64,000 bases of DNA from Amycolatopsis cihanbeyliensis. GTDB taxonomy: Bacteria > Actinomycetota > Actinomycetes > Mycobacteriales > Pseudonocardiaceae. Position 1 is the first letter of the stretch, and each line of letters begins with the position of its first letter. The position numbers and the translations under genes are program-made. Positions 59,848 to 64,000 of the stretch are shown here, piece by piece. The stretch is taken from contig NZ_VFML01000001.1 of NCBI RefSeq assembly GCF_006715045.1, positions 3,502,501-3,566,500 on the forward strand, read 5' to 3'. The notes under the pieces are model-generated. The model saw only the letters and a list, made by a program, of their open reading frames with translations. It searched no databases and was not told the origin of the DNA.

Positions 59848-61122
59848 ATGAGCATTCCGAGAAACCTACGACGCGTGCTCGCCGCGCTGGCCACGGTCGG
59901 TATGGCACTGGCGCTGGTCACGCCGGCGGCGAGCGCACGGGAGAGTTGGCATCCCGGCTGGGTGGGCGCGTGGTCCGGTTCGGTGCAGCAGGCGAGCGCG
60001 CCACCCTGGGGAGAGGCCGGCTGGTCGGCCGAGGGATTCGACAACCATTCCGTGCGGCAGGTGGTCCGGGTCAGCACCGGCGGCCCGACCCTGCGGGTGC
60101 GGCTGTCCAACGAGTACGGGACGGAGCCGCTGCGGCTGACCGGCGCGACCGTCGCCAGGGCGGGCGAGGGCGCGGCGGTGCGCCCCGGCACGCTGCGGCC
60201 ACTGACCTTCCGCGGCTCGAAGTCCACGGTGATCCGGCCGGGCGGGTTACTGGCCAGCGATCCGGTGCTGCTGCCGACCGCGGCGCTGGACGAGCTGTCG
60301 GTGACGTTGTACTTCGCGGGGAAGACCGGGCCGAGCACCCAGCACAACCTGGCGACCGAGCTCAGCTACCGGGCGGAGGGGGATCACCGGTTCGACCGGT
60401 CGGGCCGGGTATTCGACGAGACCAGCGAGTCCTGGTACTACCTGTCCGGGGTGGACGTGGTCGGCTGGCTGCCGTGGCACCGGGGCTCGGTGGCGACCTT
60501 CGGTGACTCGATCACCGACGGCTTCGGCTCCACCCCCGGCGCGAACAACCGCTACCCGAACGAGCTCGCCGAGCGGCTGGTCGCGGCGGGCAAGCCACTG
60601 GGGGTGCTGAACGCGGGCATCAGCGGAAACCGGGTACTGAGCGACTCCCCGTGTTTCGGGGAGGAGGGGATCGCGCGGTTCGAGCGGGACGTGCTCGACC
60701 AGCCGGGGGTGCGCACCGTGATCGTGCTGGAGGGCATCAACGACATCGGGTTCGGCTCGCTCGACATGCCCGGCGAGTGCGGGTTGCCGACGCGGGAGGT
60801 GACCGCCGAGGAGCTGATCGCGGGACACCGGAAGCTGATCCGCGCGGCGAAGGCCGAGGGCCTCACGGTCATCGGGGCCACCCTGCTGCCGTACAAGGGC
60901 GCCGGGTACTACACGCCGGAAGGCGAGGACATCCGGGACACGGTGAACGAGTGGATCCGCACCAGCGGGGCCTACGACACCGTGGTGGACCTCGACCGGG
61001 CCCTCGCCGACCCGAACGATCCGGACCGGCTGAACCCCGCCTACGACAGCGGCGACGCCCTGCACCCCAACGACGCGGGCATGCACGCCATGGCGGCGGC
61101 CGTCGACCTGAACACCCTCTGA
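59848..61122 (+). CDS. Secreted SGNH/GDSL-family esterase
   Basis: A 424-residue exported hydrolase. The signal peptide is RRVLAALATVGMALALVTPAASA. A beta-rich N-terminal domain (about 35-200, WVGAWSGSVQQASAPP) precedes the SGNH domain with block I TFGDSITDGFG, GNRVLSDSPCFGEEG, block III EGINDIG and block V DALHPND. It matches the actinobacterial rhamnogalacturonan-acetylesterase-like / GDSL lipase family. Two Cys (CFGEE and GECGL) may pair. Confidence 0.92.
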   Translation: MSIPRNLRRVLAALATVGMALALVTPAASARESWHPGWVGAWSGSVQQASAPPWGEAGWSAEGFDNHSVRQVVRVSTGGPTLRVRLSNEYGTEPLRLTGATVARAGEGAAVRPGTLRPLTFRGSKSTVIRPGGLLASDPVLLPTAALDELSVTLYFAGKTGPSTQHNLATELSYRAEGDHRFDRSGRVFDETSESWYYLSGVDVVGWLPWHRGSVATFGDSITDGFGSTPGANNRYPNELAERLVAAGKPLGVLNAGISGNRVLSDSPCFGEEGIARFERDVLDQPGVRTVIVLEGINDIGFGSLDMPGECGLPTREVTAEELIAGHRKLIRAAKAEGLTVIGATLLPYKGAGYYTPEGEDIRDTVNEWIRTSGAYDTVVDLDRALADPNDPDRLNPAYDSGDALHPNDAGMHAMAAAVDLNTL

Positions 61123-61137
61123 CCCGCACGGGGCCCA

Positions 61138-61179
61138 GGGGTGAGTGGCCGGTCCGACCTCGACGCGGCCACTCACCCC
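61138..61179. terminator. 13-bp perfect-stem bidirectional terminator
   Basis: GGGGTGAGTGGCC (61138-61150) and GGCCACTCACCCC (61167-61179) are exact complements with a 16-nt loop, between the convergent esterase and reductase genes. Confidence 0.75.
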
Positions 61180-61295
61180 GGCACGCGGGTCCATCCTGAC
61201 GGTCGGCGCGCGTCCCGCGTGCGACCAGCCACGACGACCGGCGGTCGACTCCGCGACGCTCTGCGAAGTGGTGGCCAGAACGGGGTCGAACCGGC

Positions 61296-61853
61296 TCAGC
61301 GGGTCCGGTAGCGCGCGTAGACCAGTCCGCTGCCGAAGGCACGCTCCTCGACCAGCTCGAGATCCAGGCGCACGCCGTCGGGGAAGAACCGCTTGCCGCC
61401 GCCGACCACGCTCGTGGTGACGAACAGGTGGTACTCGTCCACGAGGCCGGCCGCGATCGCCTGGGCCGCGAGGTTCGGGCCGTCGACGGTGAGGTCGTGA
61501 TCGGCCTCGACCTTGAGCTTGCGCACCACGTCCGGGTCGAAGGTCCGCTCGATCCTGGTCTTCGCGCTGGACACCGACGCCAGCGTCGTGGAGTACACGA
61601 TCTTCTCCGCGGCCTGCCAGTCGCGGGCGTACCGCAGGATGTGCGCCGGCTGGTCGGGCTCGGTGTGCGCGGTTTCCCAGTAGACCATCGTCTCGTACAT
61701 CCGTCGGCCGTAGAGGTACGTGCCGACGGGGCGGAAGAGGTCGTTGATGAAGGTATGCACCTCCTGGTCCTCGGCCCCGGTGCCGAGGTCGCCCTCGACC
61801 GCCTCGGCGTAGCCGTCGAGCGAGGTGATCATCGAGTAGATGAGCTTTGCCAT
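61296..61853 (-). CDS. RibD/dihydrofolate reductase-fold protein
   Basis: A 185-residue DHFR-like reductase. KLIYSMITSLDGYA opens the fold, LYGRRMYETM is the NADPH region and DGPNLAAQAIAAGLVDEYHLFVTTSVVGGGKRFF marks the RibD C-terminal family. Such stand-alone proteins are abundant in actinobacteria and usually of unknown substrate. Convergent with the SGNH esterase. Confidence 0.9.
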   Translation of the reverse strand: MAKLIYSMITSLDGYAEAVEGDLGTGAEDQEVHTFINDLFRPVGTYLYGRRMYETMVYWETAHTEPDQPAHILRYARDWQAAEKIVYSTTLASVSSAKTRIERTFDPDVVRKLKVEADHDLTVDGPNLAAQAIAAGLVDEYHLFVTTSVVGGGKRFFPDGVRLDLELVEERAFGSGLVYARYRTR

Positions 61854-62115
61854 GCGTCTCCTCCGGGTACGAGCGCGTCAGCCTGCCAGCGGTCCCGCAG
61901 GCTTTGACCTCCGCACGACCCGGAACTCATCGATCGGCCGGCCGGCCGGTTCCGTCGACCGTCAGGTCGCGGACGGAGCGCGCCTCGCCGGCGGGTCGCC
62001 CGCGCGGTTCCGCGCCCCGGCCACCCGCTACACGAAGCGAGTGGCCCACTACCGGCCAGAACCCTCATCGCGGCCATCGTGTTGTGGCTGAGGTCGTGAC
62101 CTACACCCAGGCCTG
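61854..62115. other. Intergenic region
   Basis: No gene or tRNA seen in these 262 bp, which hold the promoter of the RibD-type gene on the minus strand. GGAG lies close to that start. Confidence 0.5.
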
Positions 62116-62148
62116 AAAAAACCGCCCTGACCTCGGTCAAAGCGGTTT
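62116..62148 (-). terminator. Rho-independent terminator of the tRNA operon
   Basis: Read on the minus strand, AAACCGC pairs with GCGGTTT around an inner GACC/GGTC stem and ends in a run of six T. Lies 20 bp after tRNA-Phe. It is the only classic T-run terminator I found in the window. Confidence 0.85.
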
Positions 62149-62167
62149 CCAAGCAGTGCAAAGCGTG

Positions 62168-62241
62168 TGGCCAGGGGCGGGGTCGAACCGCCGACCTTCC
62201 GCTTTTCAGGCGGACGCTCGTACCAACTGAGCTACCTGGCC
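62168..62241 (-). tRNA. tRNA-Phe (GAA)
   Basis: Acceptor arms GGCCAGG and CCTGGCC pair; D-arm GCTCAGTTGGTACGAGC; anticodon stem TCCGC/GCGGA with loop CTGAAAA giving GAA; T-arm GGCGGTTCGACCCCGCC. CCA is not encoded. Last tRNA of the Glu-Asp-Phe operon. Confidence 0.95.
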
Positions 62242-62272
62242 GGAAACGCCGGCAAGGAGCCGAACGCTCTGG

Positions 62273-62346
62273 CGACCCTGACGGGACTCGAACCCGCGAC
62301 CTTCGCCGTGACAGGGCGACGCGCTAACCAACTGCGCCACAGGGCC
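62273..62346 (-). tRNA. tRNA-Asp (GTC)
   Basis: Acceptor GGCCCTG pairs with CAGGGTC; anticodon stem TCGCC/GGCGA with loop CTGTCAC giving GTC; T-loop GTTCGAGTC. The 3' CCA is encoded (62270-62272), unlike in its two neighbours. Confidence 0.95.
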
Positions 62347-62380
62347 TTGCTCATGGTGCATGCTCCCACTTGCACCACCG

Positions 62381-62453
62381 TACTCCCAACGGGATTCGAA
62401 CCCGCGTTGCCGCCTTGAAAGGGCGGAGTCCTAGGCCGCTGGACGATGGGAGC
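62381..62453 (-). tRNA. tRNA-Glu (TTC)
   Basis: Acceptor GCTCCCA pairs with TGGGAGT; anticodon stem CCGCC/GGCGG with loop CTTTCAA giving TTC; T-arm CGGGTTCGAATCCCG. First gene of the tRNA operon; CCA is not encoded. Confidence 0.95.
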
Positions 62454-62512
62454 CCGGTCTTCTTCGGCGAACCGGACGACCGCGCTCTCAGGTCCCCCTG
62501 GGAGCGATAACT

Positions 62513-62518
62513 AGCATA
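62513..62518 (-). promoter_or_regulatory. Probable -10 box of the tRNA operon
   Basis: TATGCT on the minus strand, 60 bp before tRNA-Glu, in a short AT-rich patch. A TTGTGA about 20 bp further upstream is a possible but poorly spaced -35 box. Confidence 0.45.
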
Positions 62519-62599
62519 GGACACGGGTCCACCGGCATTCACAACGGGGGCCCCTCTCCGGCCGGCAAGCTCGCGGCCTGCGTCGATGCCCGACCAAGG

Positions 62600-63385
62600 T
62601 CACTCGGCCCGGGTGGCGAGCTCGTCCAGCGCGCGCAGGCGATCGAGCAGCTCCGCACGTTCCGGTTCGCCCAGCGTGTCCACCAGCAGCTCGCCCATCC
62701 GCTCGCCGGTCAGCGTCTCGGCGCGGCGCCACCGCTCATGCAGGTCCGGCCGCGCGTTGGCCCGCGCGATCAGCTCGTCGGCCGGCTCGGGCTGCCAGCC
62801 GGTGCGCAGCAGCCGCCCGCGGCCGCCCTCCGGGTCCGCGACGATCGCCTCCTCGATGGGCAGCCCGACCGCCCGCAGGGCCGCGAAGTGCAGGCCGCCC
62901 CGGTACTCGCGGAGCAGGTGGAGGCCGTGCACGACCCGCTCGAGCGCGCCCTCCGGCCAGGCGGCCCGCCGCCAGCCGCCGAACAGCGCGAGCCCACCAG
63001 GGTCGGCCGCCTCGGTCAGCCTGGCCAGCAACCCGCCCAGCCGCTCGGGCTCGGCAAGATCGGACAGCCTCGCCCTCGCCCAGCGTGCGGCACCTTCCTG
63101 GAAGCCCTCGACCGCGCTGGGGGAGTCGAGTGCGGAGGTGGCCGCGGGCAACAGCGCGTCCAGCAACCAGCGGGGGAAGATCCCGAACAGCTCGGCGACC
63201 ATCTGTGGTGGCGGATCACCGAGCACCGCCGAACGCCCGCGGAAGTAGAGCGCTCGCGGTGCCAGCCCCAGCTCCTGCTCGACCTGCGCCAGCTCGGTGG
63301 AGGTCATGAACTTTCCGCCCCAGCGCTGCACGAACGGGCGCACGCCCGCCGCCGCGTCCACGGCGACAACAGTGTCGTCCTGCAT
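62600..63385 (-). CDS. SCO6745-family protein
   Basis: A 261-residue soluble, mostly helical protein. The N-terminal VRPFVQRWGGKFMTSTELAQVEQELGL and ALYFRGRSAVLGDPPPQMVAELFGIFP with GLHFAALRAVGLPIEEAIV are typical of the SCO6745 family of actinobacteria. The second half resembles the DinB-like helical pattern. Function unknown. Located upstream of the tRNA operon on the same strand. Confidence 0.85.
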   Translation of the reverse strand: MQDDTVVAVDAAAGVRPFVQRWGGKFMTSTELAQVEQELGLAPRALYFRGRSAVLGDPPPQMVAELFGIFPRWLLDALLPAATSALDSPSAVEGFQEGAARWARARLSDLAEPERLGGLLARLTEAADPGGLALFGGWRRAAWPEGALERVVHGLHLLREYRGGLHFAALRAVGLPIEEAIVADPEGGRGRLLRTGWQPEPADELIARANARPDLHERWRRAETLTGERMGELLVDTLGEPERAELLDRLRALDELATRAE

Positions 63386-63682
63386 GGAGATCCTCTCGAC
63401 CCCACAATCATAACACTGTTACATCATGATGCCGGACAACCTCGGACACGAACGGTGGTCACTACCCGGCCAGGACGGCACCGGGTAACCGATTGCCCCA
63501 GAGCGAATCGGGCAAGTATTTTTGCCAGATGCTGCCCGGGTGCACGGCCAGGGGGCGGGCGCCCGGGCAGCACCCCGCACGGCGGGACCGCTGCCGGCTG
63601 ATGCCGCTTGAGAAGGTGCCTGCGCAAGGTGATGCGGGGGCGCGCTCTCGACCGAAGGCCAGCGCGCCTTCTTGAGCACAGG
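63386..63682. promoter_or_regulatory. Intergenic region with a long-loop inverted repeat
   Basis: No gene seen in 297 bp. TGCTGCCCGGG (63530-63540) pairs exactly with CCCGGGCAGCA (63562-63572) around 21 nt. Just before it GGCAA and TTGCC flank an A/T-rich loop. These may end the small gene at the right edge. The AT-rich 63400-63430 stretch is likely the promoter of the SCO6745-type gene. Confidence 0.5.
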
Positions 63683-63931
63683 CTAACGCTGCACGGGCGA
63701 CTGCCCGTCGTCGTCCGGAATCAGCCCGAGCATCTCCAGTAACTGGGCACAGTCCTCAACGCCGTCCGCGCTTCGCGCCACCGCGAGCCGCGCCCTGCGC
63801 GCCTGGTCGTCGGAGATCCGCGAGGCCTCCGCGTTCCCGGTGCGCTGCGAGGGAACGCCACCGGCGTAGCCGCCCGCCGCCTCCCCCTCGTACCGAAGGA
63901 GGAACTGTCGAACTTCGAGTGACCCGCTCAT
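63683..63931 (-). CDS. Small conserved hypothetical protein
   Basis: An 82-residue protein. The C-terminal half SRISDDQARRARLAVARSADGVEDCAQLLEMLGL looks like a conserved actinobacterial helical module with a single Cys; the N-terminal part is Gly-rich. GGAGGAG lies two bases before the ATG, a tight spacing. I do not know its function. Confidence 0.65.
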   Translation of the reverse strand: MSGSLEVRQFLLRYEGEAAGGYAGGVPSQRTGNAEASRISDDQARRARLAVARSADGVEDCAQLLEMLGLIPDDDGQSPVQR

Positions 63932-64000
63932 AGCTCCTCCATATGGTTGCTCGGCTTTGCTTGGCCGCGAGGCTAGCGATCAGGGCGATCACCCCACAGC

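Overview
The window is a 64 kb stretch of a very GC-rich actinobacterial chromosome. GTG starts are frequent, genes are tightly packed, and there is a mycothiol glycosyltransferase (MshA), a mycothiol-dependent isomerase-type protein, a SenX3-RegX3 system, an HbhA-like protein and LigD-type end-joining genes. Gene content and the many short dispersed repeats suggest a Pseudonocardiaceae-type organism (Amycolatopsis, Prauserella or Saccharomonospora relatives); this is a judgement from protein resemblance, not a database result. I see no prophage, transposase, integrase, CRISPR array or rRNA operon.

Layout. 0-13 kb is a block whose order matches the Mycobacterium tuberculosis Rv0481c-Rv0497 region as I remember it: DUF2505, murB, L,D-transpeptidase, SDR, alpha/beta hydrolase, mshA, YbjN, DUF4349 lipoprotein, gpmA, senX3, regX3, ppx and a proline-rich protein cut by the left edge. 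13-19 kb holds a frameshifted methyltransferase, a winged-helix regulator heading a probable ornithine-lipid operon (OlsB-like, PlsC-like, DedA), a mycothiol-type isomerase, purU and a TetR pair. 19-24 kb has a second mycobacteria-like island (XRE regulator, HbhA-like, DUF2516, YbaK) plus a nucleotide-kinase-like protein and a zinc ribbon protein. 24-31 kb has a LysR-controlled creatinase-type peptidase plus enolase-superfamily pair, a VOC protein, a CGNR protein, DUF445 and dapC. 31-45 kb has a secreted Pro/Ser protein, the divergent yczR/yczE pair, a HTH plus Clp-N operon facing a PP2C gene across two perfect operators, two amidases with a TetR regulator, and a siderophore-type ABC importer. 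45-56 kb has a LuxR regulator, a split LigD (PE plus dead ligase, and polymerase), an anchor-type secreted protein, a second L,D-transpeptidase, a double Usp protein, an acyl-CoA synthetase, a flavin oxidoreductase and DUF427. 56-60 kb is an XRE / ImmA-IrrE / seven-helix membrane protein cassette flanked by a degenerate GGDEF protein and a broken FAD monooxygenase. The right end has an SGNH esterase, a RibD-type reductase, a tRNA-Glu/Asp/Phe operon with a textbook terminator, an SCO6745-type protein and a small conserved ORF.

The most unusual non-coding features are three families of short repeats that mostly sit where genes converge (a 21-bp tandem unit, a compound palindrome that exactly fills the gap between two stop codons, and a dispersed element of about 50-170 bp in four copies), a cluster of three DnaA boxes far from any replication gene, and six 11-bp direct repeats just upstream of the universal stress gene. 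Several genes look decayed or catalytically dead: the methyltransferase, the FAD monooxygenase, the ligase domain and the GGDEF domain.

Starts were chosen from ribosome-binding sites, overlaps with upstream stops and family N-termini. All family assignments are from recognition of sequence motifs, without searches.
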